NCBI GenBank assembly: GCA_963999645.1
Contig: CAXEUY010000013.1
Span: 1-55,520 of the forward strand
Origin: MedAcidi-G1 sp002294285
Lineage (GTDB): Bacteria > Actinomycetota > Acidimicrobiia > Acidimicrobiales > MedAcidi-G1
Length of the DNA: 55,520 nucleotides
Direction of reading: 5' to 3'
In this document: in pieces, positions 8,916 to 16,752 of the stretch
Numbering within the stretch: the first letter of the stretch is position 1
How the letters are laid out: each line of letters begins with the position of its first letter
The notes under the pieces: model-generated
The model's input: the letters and a program-made list of their open reading frames with translations, nothing else
Databases searched by the model: none
What the model was told of the DNA's origin: nothing
Program-made: the position numbers and the translations under genes

Positions 8916-9500
8916 ATGGAAGAAGATTTTCGTCGACTAGTTGTTGGAATAAGTGGGGCTAGTGGAGTTATATACGGGATTCGGATTCTCGAAATCCTGA
9001 ATGAAATTGAAACAGTTGAAACTCACTTAATTTTGACAAATGCAGCAAAACAGACAATAGGAATGGAAACCGATTTTTCTGCCAGTCAGATTGAAGAGCT
9101 CGCTGATTACACATATCCGATTAAGGACATTTCAGCAGGTCCAGCTAGCGGAACTTTTCCATGTGATGGAATGGTGATTGCTCCTTGTTCAATTAGGACT
9201 TTATCGGCTGTAGCTAATTCTTATAGTTCGGACCTACTTACAAGGACAGCTGATGTGACTTTAAAAGAGAAAAGACCTTTGGTTTTAATGGTGAGGGAGA
9301 CCCCTCTCCATTTAGGTCATTTGCGTTTAATGCAGCAAGTTGCGGAAACGGGAGGAGTGATTTTTCCTCCGGTTCCTGCTTTTTACAACAAACACAGAGA
9401 TCTTGACGAAGTAATTACCCATACTGCAAAAAGAACATTGGAACAAGCTGGAATAGTGGTTGAAGGTATGGATAGATGGGCCGGACCTTTGGGTGAATGA
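8916..9500 (+). CDS. ubiX: Flavin prenyltransferase UbiX
   Basis: Makes prenylated FMN from FMN and dimethylallyl phosphate, the cofactor of UbiD enzymes. The 194-residue protein has the flavodoxin-like N-terminus VVGISGASGVIYG (9-21) and the conserved block PCSIRTLSAVANSYSSDLLT followed by ADVTLKEKRPLVLMVRETP, both diagnostic. I place the start at ATG 8916, which has a good ribosome-binding site (AAGGAGAAA, 8902-8910). An upstream in-frame start at 8790 would run into the divergent PhyH gene. It is followed after 43 bases by the creatininase-family gene. It most likely serves the UbiD encoded next door. Confidence 0.94.
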   Translation: MEEDFRRLVVGISGASGVIYGIRILEILNEIETVETHLILTNAAKQTIGMETDFSASQIEELADYTYPIKDISAGPASGTFPCDGMVIAPCSIRTLSAVANSYSSDLLTRTADVTLKEKRPLVLMVRETPLHLGHLRLMQQVAETGGVIFPPVPAFYNKHRDLDEVITHTAKRTLEQAGIVVEGMDRWAGPLGE

Positions 9501-9543
9501 TTGATAAATCACGTTAGAGGGCATCTTTAGATATCCTTAGGGG

Positions 9544-10317
9544 ATGTCTGGAAAACTCGCCGATATCACTGGACCAGATGTTCCAGAATGCATTTCAGAG
9601 GAATCTGTCATTCTTTTGCCTATAGGTGCAATTGAGCAGCATGGTCCACATTTACCCATGTCGGTAGATGCAGTAATAGCCGAGGAAACGTCGAACGCTC
9701 TTCTTGATCAAGTGGGTGAAGAGATCGATTTATGGTTACTCCCAACGATGTCCATTTCTAAGTCAAATGAACATACATGGTCATCGGGAACTCTTTCGTA
9801 CACCACGACAACAATGCTCAGTGTTCTTGATGATGTCGCTAGATGTGTGGCCACTACCTCTGCTAGAAGATTGGTACTTTTGAATGGGCATGGTGGAAAC
9901 ACGTCTCTACTGATTACCGCATGTCGAGACATACGTGTTGCTCATGGGTTATTAACTTTTCTTGTTCACCCTTCATTGCCTCCGGCGTCTGGGGGTACAA
10001 GCACCGTCGAGGAATTGGGGATGGGAATTCACGGAGGATTGAATGAAACTTCGGTCTTTTCATACTTGAGACCAGGAGAAGTTCAAATGGAAAAAGCTGT
10101 CCGTCGTGTGCCTGAATGGATGGCAGAAAACGATTGGGTCAAATTTGGAGGCAAAGTCCAATTCGGATGGACAAGCAGGGATTTTGGACCTGAGGGTCTT
10201 ATAGGTGATCCCACAGATGCAAATCCTGAATTAGGCAAAGAGCTTTTCGAATCAGCAGTTGAATCGCTTGCCGGTCAACTTCGTGAAATCAGTAATTTTG
10301 ATTTTCAGGAAAACTAA
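9544..10317 (+). CDS. Creatininase-family amidohydrolase
   Basis: A 257-residue metal-dependent hydrolase. Family motifs are LLPIGAIEQHGPHLPMSVD (24-42), giving metal ligands Glu31, His33 and Asp42, LLNGHGGNTS (112-121, His116) and IHGGLNETS (162-170, Glu168). Characterised relatives are creatininase, the archaeal FAPy deformylase of riboflavin/F420 synthesis (ArfB) and the mycofactocin peptidase MftE. No mycofactocin genes (mftABC) are visible here, so a ring-opening or deformylation step on a small cyclic amide fits the neighbourhood better (inference). The stop is immediately followed by the ATG of the thiamine-binding-like gene. Confidence 0.87.
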   Translation: MSGKLADITGPDVPECISEESVILLPIGAIEQHGPHLPMSVDAVIAEETSNALLDQVGEEIDLWLLPTMSISKSNEHTWSSGTLSYTTTTMLSVLDDVARCVATTSARRLVLLNGHGGNTSLLITACRDIRVAHGLLTFLVHPSLPPASGGTSTVEELGMGIHGGLNETSVFSYLRPGEVQMEKAVRRVPEWMAENDWVKFGGKVQFGWTSRDFGPEGLIGDPTDANPELGKELFESAVESLAGQLREISNFDFQEN

Positions 10318-10560
10318 ATGAGTTCAGAAGAGGCAAAAGCTGAATTTACAATTGAACCATTTACTGAAGGAGATCCGGGTCCTCATGTGAAGGAAGCTAT
10401 CCATGTGGCTCAACAATCGGGTCTTAATGTAGAAATAGGACCGTTTGGCACAACAGTGGTTGGTGATCAAGAGAAGGTTTTTGAGTTGGTTTCCGACTTG
10501 GTTAAAACGGCTATTGATAACGGGGCTTATAGGGTGTCTCTTCAGGTGACTTCCATCTAA
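10318..10560 (+). CDS. MTH1187/YkoF-like thiamine-binding protein (short form)
   Basis: An 80-residue protein resembling the MTH1187/YkoF family (formerly DUF77), ferredoxin-like folds that bind thiamine or hydroxymethylpyrimidine in the cytoplasm. Recognisable segments are AEFTIEPFTEGDPGPHV (8-24), GLNVEIGPFGTTVVGD (35-50) and a C-terminal strand YRVSLQV (71-77). It is shorter than the roughly 100 residues usual for the family, with little after the last strand. It starts directly after the creatininase stop, so it is co-transcribed. It hints that a thiamine-like or pyrimidine ligand is handled in this cluster. It is convergent with the PLP-enzyme gene, 7 bases away. Confidence 0.75.
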   Translation: MSSEEAKAEFTIEPFTEGDPGPHVKEAIHVAQQSGLNVEIGPFGTTVVGDQEKVFELVSDLVKTAIDNGAYRVSLQVTSI

Positions 10561-10567
10561 TGATTAT

Positions 10568-11794
10568 CTAAAAATCTCTTTCAATTCCTGTTAATAGAAT
10601 TACTATTGAGTCTTCAGAACTGATGCAGTCGTCTTTTTTCCCAGCGAGCAGACCCGCAAGTCCTGCTGTTCCGGTAGCACTAGCAGAAATATCTGTATGC
10701 ATGTCGATGAGATTTTTTGCTGAAATAATATCCTCTTCGCTTGCGTTCAACGGCCCTCCAGGCCTACTGCCCATAAGCATGTCCCAAACCAAAGGTATCC
10801 AGTCATAGGTGATGTCATCAAGTATTCCCGTCGCAATAGAGGAAGGGTTTTCCCAAGGTTTCATGTACTTCAATGGGTTTGAAATAGCTTCAGAAATAGA
10901 TTCGGAATAGTTGCCACTGGCCGTTATTTGGTTGAATGCCAATAAAAGCGGTGAGCATCCCTCCGCTTGGACAGTGTTAAGGGATGGTCTAGTTTTTAAG
11001 ACTCCAAGCTCATTGGCTTCTGTTAAAGCTTGCATAGCACTACTTGCCAACGCCCCTCCACCAACTTGCACAAGGAGCCGATCAGGTTCCAAGTTGGTTT
11101 TTCTGAATTGATCAGATAATTCAAAACCTAAAGTTTTCCCACCATCGATCGTCCAAATGTTTTCTGTCGCTTGACAGCCGAAAGGCAGAGCTCCTTCATC
11201 CAGTAATTCTCGGAATCTTAAAATACAAGGATCTCCTGATTCCCCGTCTCTCCGCTCGCAGATTTGTATTTGCGCCCCATTATTTGAGAGTTCATCTAAA
11301 AGAGAAGTTTCCGCCCACGTGGGGACATTAACTGTTAGAGGCCTTTTAGCTGCTTTGGCAATGATCGACGCTGCAAGGGCAGCATTTCCGCAAGACGCTA
11401 TTGTAAGTGGTTTGTTTTTCGGCACCTCTTTGATTTCAAGATGCAAAGCAAGGCCAAAAAGGTGGCGTGCTTTGTGGCTGCCTCCTACGTTAACGGTTTC
11501 ATTTTTCGCCCATATTCCACCATTTTGACCGATAGCTTCTGAAAGGGCAGATAAATACACGAGCGGCGTTTCTCTAAAGCCAACTTTTGCTATTTGACTA
11601 ACTTCTTCATCTAGGTCTCTTACAAGGTTGACAAAATCTTCGTCAGTTAATCCATTGGTATTCGCTAAGTCATAAGACCACAATAATTTCCGATGCCTGA
11701 TAAAGGGATTTAATTCGGAATCGTCAGTTTCAATTTCCCAATTTGCTTCAGAAGGCAGTCCAAGCCAGCCGGAATTTTGGTCCAATAAGTTCAC
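10568..11794 (-). CDS. PLP-dependent enzyme, threonine synthase/dehydratase-like (fold type II)
   Basis: A 408-residue tryptophan-synthase-beta-fold enzyme. The Schiff-base lysine is probably Lys108 in VGGSHKARH, with a phosphate-binding-like SCGNA (134-138) and the C-terminal glycine loop VQVGGGALASS. The N-terminal 70 residues are not typical of threonine synthase. An ordinary role in threonine synthesis is doubtful because no hom or thrB lies nearby. The start overlaps the stop of the upstream PLP gene by 4 bases, so the two are coupled. The two proteins might form a heteromer or act in sequence (inference). The substrate is unknown; diaminopropionate ammonia-lyase-like, threonine dehydratase-like or thiolase-like (OrtB) chemistry cannot be excluded. 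Confidence 0.82.
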   Translation of the reverse strand: MNLLDQNSGWLGLPSEANWEIETDDSELNPFIRHRKLLWSYDLANTNGLTDEDFVNLVRDLDEEVSQIAKVGFRETPLVYLSALSEAIGQNGGIWAKNETVNVGGSHKARHLFGLALHLEIKEVPKNKPLTIASCGNAALAASIIAKAAKRPLTVNVPTWAETSLLDELSNNGAQIQICERRDGESGDPCILRFRELLDEGALPFGCQATENIWTIDGGKTLGFELSDQFRKTNLEPDRLLVQVGGGALASSAMQALTEANELGVLKTRPSLNTVQAEGCSPLLLAFNQITASGNYSESISEAISNPLKYMKPWENPSSIATGILDDITYDWIPLVWDMLMGSRPGGPLNASEEDIISAKNLIDMHTDISASATGTAGLAGLLAGKKDDCISSEDSIVILLTGIERDF

Positions 11795-13362
11795 TTTGTT
11801 TCAAGCAGTCCTGTTTGGGCATTGAAATCATTGATCAGGTCATCCCAAGCGGGAGCTAGTTTCTGTATATGTTTCCAGAATTCTTGATCTCTTCTTATCT
11901 CGAAGTCTGAAAATTCAATTCCCTGTTGTTCAACCCAGGTGTAATATCCAAGGTTAAATACTCTATTTCGCCCAACTTCATCCAGAACTTCCACATGGTT
12001 GGTGTCGGCTCCGAGAAGGTGTTCATTTACTATCTGACTTGCAGCTTCTGAATTGAAACCTCCCGAATATTCACTTTCGAGGAGGCTTATTTTTTCACTC
12101 TCATAGAGCTCAGAGCCATCTGTAGCGACTGTAACAATCATTTCATCTGGTCCTAAGTCCAGAACTTTTGCTGTTTTAATAGCTGCTAGCAAATTGCAAG
12201 TAGAAGAAAATCCAAAATGACGAAGTTGATCCACGATCTCTGCCGAAGCGCCTAATTCGTCAGTTAGAAAAGATTTGCCCTCATCGGATGTGAAAACAAG
12301 ATTTAAGCCATCGGTTGCCTTATCACTAATTCCTACGATCACATCAGTGTTAGTCACATTGTGTATCAACGGGATGTGTTTGTCGCCGATTCCTTGAATG
12401 TTGTGTTCACCGAAACCGTTATAGAGCATTGTTGGGCATTCCAGTGCTTCAACAGCGATGATTTTAGCTCCGTGATTTTCCTTCAGGCGTTCACCAGCAC
12501 CTAGTGTTCCGGCAGATCCTGAAGCGGCAACAAAGCCAGCGAGTTGAAGATTTTCGTTTTTCTCTTTGTAGCTGAGAAAAATCCGTTCCAGAGCCCGACC
12601 CGTTACCTCATGGTGTCCAATATGATTTGCGAATTCTGAAAATTGGTTCAAAATGAAATTTGTTTCATCCTTTTCTAGTTCAGCACAAGCATCATAGATT
12701 TCTTTAACATTACTTTCTGAACCAGTGGTACGAATAACATCATCGTCATGGGTTATCCAACGATCTAACCATTCGAAACGCTCTTTACTCATATTCTCAG
12801 GGAGTACAGCTACACCTCGACACCCCATAAGGCGTGAAATAGCCACCCCACCTCTTGCATAGTTTCCTGTTGAAGGCCAGATGGCTCGGTGCTCAGTAGG
12901 GTCAAATTGACCAGTTACAACTCTTGGCACTAGACACGCATAAGCAGCTAAAACTTTGTGTGCCGTAATCATCGGAAATCGGTTTCCGAAAGCCAGAGCA
13001 ATAGGCGCTTTAACCCCTGTAATTTCTGTTGGTAGAACGATGTGATCAGGTAAAGATACGAAATTTCCGTTTAGGTCATTGTGCCAATGAACTCGAAAAA
13101 GATTTTTGGGATCAGCAGAATTTTTGTCTATTTCATTTAGTTCGGCTTTCAGTCCAGAATCGATAATTTCAGGATTTGCAAGTTCTGAAAAGGTAGGGAG
13201 CACAATTTGTTGATCACGAAAGCGCTCGACACTTCTTCTGTATCTATTTTCATCGATAATGTCCGTGTGAAGGCCGACTCTTTTGAGATCAAAAGTTTCC
13301 GGATCAAATTTTTGTTGCTCAAACGCGCCAATTCCATTTTCTGATTTTTGTAATGAGTCCAC
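11791..13362 (-). CDS. PLP-dependent enzyme, cysteine-synthase-like, long form (fold type II)
   Basis: A 523-residue PLP enzyme distantly like cysteine synthase. Candidate Schiff-base lysine is Lys136 in FPMITAHKVLAAY; the asparagine/phosphate loop is PSTGNYARGG (163-172); GIGDKHIPLIHN resembles the GIGAGFIP loop of cysteine synthases. It carries about 90 extra N-terminal residues and about 90 extra C-terminal residues rich in Glu and Asp. The start is GTG at 13360-13362, and the gene is divergent from the peptidoglycan-binding gene across 111 bases. It is the first gene of a two-gene operon with the other PLP enzyme. Classical O-acetylserine sulfhydrylase is unlikely given the length. Confidence 0.8.
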   Translation of the reverse strand: MDSLQKSENGIGAFEQQKFDPETFDLKRVGLHTDIIDENRYRRSVERFRDQQIVLPTFSELANPEIIDSGLKAELNEIDKNSADPKNLFRVHWHNDLNGNFVSLPDHIVLPTEITGVKAPIALAFGNRFPMITAHKVLAAYACLVPRVVTGQFDPTEHRAIWPSTGNYARGGVAISRLMGCRGVAVLPENMSKERFEWLDRWITHDDDVIRTTGSESNVKEIYDACAELEKDETNFILNQFSEFANHIGHHEVTGRALERIFLSYKEKNENLQLAGFVAASGSAGTLGAGERLKENHGAKIIAVEALECPTMLYNGFGEHNIQGIGDKHIPLIHNVTNTDVIVGISDKATDGLNLVFTSDEGKSFLTDELGASAEIVDQLRHFGFSSTCNLLAAIKTAKVLDLGPDEMIVTVATDGSELYESEKISLLESEYSGGFNSEAASQIVNEHLLGADTNHVEVLDEVGRNRVFNLGYYTWVEQQGIEFSDFEIRRDQEFWKHIQKLAPAWDDLINDFNAQTGLLETK

Positions 13363-13473
13363 ATATGCAGGTTACAGCTCATATTGCTAGCAAAATCACT
13401 CACATTGCAGACAAATTGTGAAGAGTTGCTAGGGCTCCACTTTTTTCACCCTAAGAAATGCAAAACTTAAGCA

Positions 13474-14151
13474 ATGGGAAGGATTTCTTTAAAGCTTGTA
13501 GGCATTATTTTTGTCCTTTTCTTAGGCTTTCTCTTAGCAGCTAGAGCAGCTGAACCAGCAGTTAGACCGGTCTTATATGAGGCGAGACCCGAAAGAGCTT
13601 TACCTACAACTACGGTCGCTCCGACTACTACGGTTGCTCCGACTACTACGGTTGCTCCGACTACTACGGTTGCTCCGACTACTACGGTCGCTCCGACTAC
13701 TACGGTCGCTCCGACTACTACGGTCGCTCCGACAACAACTATTCCCATAGATGAAGTCGCTGTCCTTTCTGCCTCTTATAAATGGGGCCCAAATAATGAA
13801 GTAGTTACATTGCAAAAAGTTCTGGGAGTGAGTGCAGATGGCTGGTATGGCCCAGGCACGAGGTCGGCCCACATAGCTGAAAATGAAAAAAGAGGTCTTT
13901 CTTTGGAGGGAGTGCCACCGGTTCCAACAACCACAACCACAACCACAACCACACAGCCTCAGTCGGACGAACCCGTAAGTGTTACAACTGTTCCCACAGT
14001 TACAACTCCTCCAATTTCTGTTACACCCTCTTTTGGAGGCATGGGTGCCGAATTGGTAGCACAGCTCTTAGGGCAACCTTGCATAGCAGATGGTGATTTA
14101 AGCGATTGCCCACCTGAGGTAGGAATTTTAGTAAGTGGTCTAGTCGGCTAA
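13474..14151 (+). CDS. Secreted or anchored peptidoglycan-binding-domain protein with Thr-rich repeats
   Basis: A 225-residue exported protein. Residues 8-25 are a hydrophobic signal or anchor helix after a basic start (MGRISLK). Residues 45-86 are seven perfect copies of TTTVAP, an extended linker of a type often found in actinobacterial cell-wall proteins. Residues about 95-140 resemble a PG_binding_1 domain (NEVVTLQKVLGV...DGWYGPGTRSA). A second run of nine Thr follows (about 152-160), then a C-terminal part with two Cys (Cys-Ile-Ala-Asp-Gly...Asp-Cys) that could form a disulfide. It probably sits at the cell wall. No catalytic domain is visible. The next gene, an ion transporter, starts 29 bases downstream. 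Confidence 0.78.
   Translation: MGRISLKLVGIIFVLFLGFLLAARAAEPAVRPVLYEARPERALPTTTVAPTTTVAPTTTVAPTTTVAPTTTVAPTTTVAPTTTVAPTTTIPIDEVAVLSASYKWGPNNEVVTLQKVLGVSADGWYGPGTRSAHIAENEKRGLSLEGVPPVPTTTTTTTTTQPQSDEPVSVTTVPTVTTPPISVTPSFGGMGAELVAQLLGQPCIADGDLSDCPPEVGILVSGLVG
13606..13731. repeat. 18-bp tandem repeat, 7 copies, inside the peptidoglycan-binding gene
   Basis: Seven head-to-tail 18-base units of the form ACTACTACGGTNGCTCCG run from 13606 to 13731. They differ only at the first unit's third and fourth bases region (ACAACT) and at a T/C position (GGTTGCT versus GGTCGCT). Each unit encodes TTTVAP. The near-identity at DNA level points to recent slippage or unequal recombination, so copy number may vary between strains. 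Confidence 0.97.
13927..13953. repeat. ACAACC hexanucleotide repeat (about 4.5 copies)
   Basis: Four ACAACC units plus ACA encode nine consecutive threonines in the second linker of the same secreted protein. It is a short simple repeat prone to slippage in multiples of six bases, which would keep the frame. Confidence 0.9.
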
Positions 14152-14180
14152 AAAGACAATCCATAGATTTAATTAAGTAA

Positions 14181-15434
14181 ATGACTCTTGAAAGGGGTCA
14201 CTTCTACCACAATGGAAGTGTGAGAACTAGCTGGTTTGTTTCAACCTCTCTGAGGGTTATCGATTCGAGACAACGTTTTATAGCCCTAATTATTGGAGTG
14301 CTTGTGGCCTCAAGTGGCGGATTGATACTTGCTTCAGCTGAAACCACACTCTCAAAATTTCCGGGTCTTTTATTACTACTACCAGGAGCAATAGCTTTAA
14401 GAGGAAATATTTTTGGTTCAATGGGAAGTCGCTTAGGCACGGCTGCACATATGGGCACATTTGGTCTGAGTTACAGGGTCGAAAGTGTACTACTCCAAAA
14501 TTTGCTCGCTTCAGGTTCTCTTAGCCTTATTTCCAGTGCTGTCCTTGCAATTTTAGCTAAAGGCACAGCCTCGGCTTTTGGTTTAAGTTCTGCCATGACG
14601 CTCGCAGACTTTATGGTTATTTCAGTTATAGGGGGAATATTGTCCTCCGTTTTTCTGGCATTTATAACCATCATTTTGTCAGTAGGTGCAGTTAAAAATG
14701 AATGGGATCTTGACAATGTGGTAGCACCTTTGGTGACTACCACAGGGGATTTACTGACTGTGCCATCACTAATACTCGCGTCATACTTGGCAGGTAGATC
14801 TGGGTTCACGAATAGTTTGGCTCTTCTCATAGCTTGCATATCAGTAATTGTCTTAATTCTTTCGTTCAAAACTTCTCATGACAGATTTAGAAGAATTTTT
14901 CGCCAATCCATTCCCGTTTTAGGTTTCGCGGTAGTTCTCGACCTTATTGCAGGTTTTGTAGTTGAAAAAAGGTTAAAGGACTTACTAGAAGTTGAAGCGA
15001 TTCTTGTACTTTTACCAGCTTTCATGGGAATCGCAGGAGCTTTAGGAGGGATTCTTTCCAGTCGACTATCTACACAGTTCCACTTGGGTCTGGATGACGC
15101 TTCGCCTGTGCCAAGCAGATCAAGCTTGCGAGGTGCAGCTGACTTATCTGCATTGGCGATTCCCATATTTATTTTTTCTGGACTTATAGCCCACTTGATC
15201 TCTTTAGTAGCTGACCAGTCGACCCCAGGTTTAGCCAAACTAGTTCTTGTTTCAGTTATAGCCGGTTCGATTGTTACATTATTCGTTTGTGTGGTTGCTT
15301 ACTACACGACAATGGGTTCCTTCCGTTTTGGTTTAGATCCTGACACTTACGGAATACCTGTAGTTACTTCTTCACTAGATTTGGTCGGAGCATTCACAAT
15401 TATTTTGGCAATGGTTTTAACAGGTGTGATATGA
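14181..15434 (+). CDS. SLC41/MgtE-like divalent cation transporter, two-repeat membrane domain
   Basis: A 417-residue membrane protein of about ten helices. It carries two internally homologous MgtE transmembrane repeats, as in SLC41 proteins, and lacks the cytoplasmic N and CBS domains of bacterial MgtE. Repeat one has LLLLPGAIALRGNIFGSMGS and DNVVAPLVTTTGDLLTVPS; repeat two has LVLLPAFMGIAGALGGILSS and DTYGIPVVTSSLDLVGAF. The Gly/Asn/Asp-rich signatures line the Mg2+ pathway in the family. Starts at ATG 14181. The next gene encodes a PhoU-TrkA_C regulator 93 bases downstream, a plausible gating subunit replacing CBS domains (inference). Mg2+ or another divalent ion is likely. Confidence 0.87.
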   Translation: MTLERGHFYHNGSVRTSWFVSTSLRVIDSRQRFIALIIGVLVASSGGLILASAETTLSKFPGLLLLLPGAIALRGNIFGSMGSRLGTAAHMGTFGLSYRVESVLLQNLLASGSLSLISSAVLAILAKGTASAFGLSSAMTLADFMVISVIGGILSSVFLAFITIILSVGAVKNEWDLDNVVAPLVTTTGDLLTVPSLILASYLAGRSGFTNSLALLIACISVIVLILSFKTSHDRFRRIFRQSIPVLGFAVVLDLIAGFVVEKRLKDLLEVEAILVLLPAFMGIAGALGGILSSRLSTQFHLGLDDASPVPSRSSLRGAADLSALAIPIFIFSGLIAHLISLVADQSTPGLAKLVLVSVIAGSIVTLFVCVVAYYTTMGSFRFGLDPDTYGIPVVTSSLDLVGAFTIILAMVLTGVI

Positions 15435-15527
15435 ACCCAGAATTATTATTTTCTCAACAATTAAGAACAATTTTGGCTTCATGCGAAGTCGAAGCGTAGA
15501 TTATTGGACAACACTAGTAGGTAACTA

Positions 15528-16751
15528 ATGGAAGAAACACCTCGCAATTTAAGAACGATGCTCGCAGAAGCAAAGGACACATCTGAATTGATGGTCGATC
15601 TTGCTTACGCCTCAGTTTATTTCGGAGACCCAGACATGGCGGAAGAGGTGGACGGACTCGAACAACGCATGAGCGATTTAGTTCATGACATGAGAGCCGT
15701 ATGCGTTTTATCCGCTAGGAGTTCAAAGGAAGCAGAGGGCATGTCGTCTGTGCTCCAAGTGATTTCAGCGATTGAAAGAATAGCAAACGATGCTGTTGAC
15801 ATCGCAAGAATTGTCACTCACAAGCTCGGGATTCCTCCACAGCTTGTGGCAGATCTTTCCGACGCTGAAGAAGTGTCTCACAGAGTCTCAGTCAGTGAAG
15901 GTTCACACATGGCTAATCGTGTCCTGTCTTTCCTTGAGCTTCCTGTTCAAGCTGGTATGAGAGTCATGTCTATAAGAAGAGGAAATGACTGGATAATTGA
16001 TGTTGACGGCGAAACTGTTCTTGTTCCGGGAGACGTTTTATTCTTGAGAGGTTCCCCTGACGGAATCACCAGACTCAGAGAGTTGGCCGCTGCCCCTATT
16101 TGGGAACCTCCAAAACCTGAAGAAAATGACACTCTTACCGACCTTGATCGAGCCGTCGATGCTCTTGTTGAGATGAAGAATCTTTCTGAAACTGCTGTAG
16201 GTCTTGCCTACAGCGCAATTGTCTTAGCTGATAGGGGACTGGCAGCCGAGGTCAGACATCTCGAGGATCTTTTAGATGAAATGAAAGACCATCTAGAGCT
16301 TTGGGTCCTACGTTCAGCTTTAGGGGACGTAGAGCCAGAACAGTTGAGAGGATTATTGCATCTAGCAGAAGCAGCAGAAGATATAGGCGACCAAGCACAA
16401 GCAATGGTTTGGTTAGTCGAAAAAGAAGAAGAACTGCATCCGATTTTGGAAATAGCTCTAGGAGAGGCAGAAGAGGTGGTAGTCAGATACCCCGTCGCTT
16501 CGGGTTGTTCAGCTGATGGAGTGTCTTTGTCAGATCTTGGTTTAAACATCGAACCGGGATTTACGATTTTGGCTATAAGACGGGGAGAAGGTTATCTATA
16601 TCAACCACGCGGAAAGACCCGTTTGACATCCGGCGATGAAATTATAGCTAGCGGACCAGAAGAAGGTCAGGCTCTTCTGGCGCGTTTATGCGGTTGGGAA
16701 CTGGTTCAGGACGACGAGGGTAAAGACGAGCTAAAACCTATAGATGGTTAA
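15528..16751 (+). CDS. Duplicated PhoU-TrkA_C (RCK_C) regulatory protein
   Basis: A 407-residue soluble protein that is an internal duplication. Each half has a PhoU-like helical bundle (about 10-105 and 212-305) followed by a TrkA_C/RCK_C ligand-binding domain (about 125-195 and 320-395). The halves share patterns such as ELMVDLAYASVYFGDPDMAEEV against ETAVGLAYSAIVLADRGLAAEV, shown here in part, and the AGMRVMSIRRG against PGFTILAIRRG strands. In archaea and actinobacteria such proteins accompany cation transporters. Here the upstream neighbour is the SLC41-like transporter. TrkA_C domains bind small ligands such as nucleotides, so it probably gates or senses for that transporter. It starts at ATG 15528 and converges with the SPFH gene, leaving one base between stops. 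Confidence 0.82.
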   Translation: MEETPRNLRTMLAEAKDTSELMVDLAYASVYFGDPDMAEEVDGLEQRMSDLVHDMRAVCVLSARSSKEAEGMSSVLQVISAIERIANDAVDIARIVTHKLGIPPQLVADLSDAEEVSHRVSVSEGSHMANRVLSFLELPVQAGMRVMSIRRGNDWIIDVDGETVLVPGDVLFLRGSPDGITRLRELAAAPIWEPPKPEENDTLTDLDRAVDALVEMKNLSETAVGLAYSAIVLADRGLAAEVRHLEDLLDEMKDHLELWVLRSALGDVEPEQLRGLLHLAEAAEDIGDQAQAMVWLVEKEEELHPILEIALGEAEEVVVRYPVASGCSADGVSLSDLGLNIEPGFTILAIRRGEGYLYQPRGKTRLTSGDEIIASGPEEGQALLARLCGWELVQDDEGKDELKPIDG

Positions 16752-16752
16752 A

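Noticed and set aside
9544..10317. Mycofactocin system from the creatininase-family (MftE-like) gene.
   Set aside because: No mftA, mftB or mftC radical SAM gene is present in the neighbourhood.
13467..13748. Minus-strand frame reading VVVGATVVVGAT repeats.
   Set aside because: It is the antisense shadow of the TTTVAP repeat and has no independent support.
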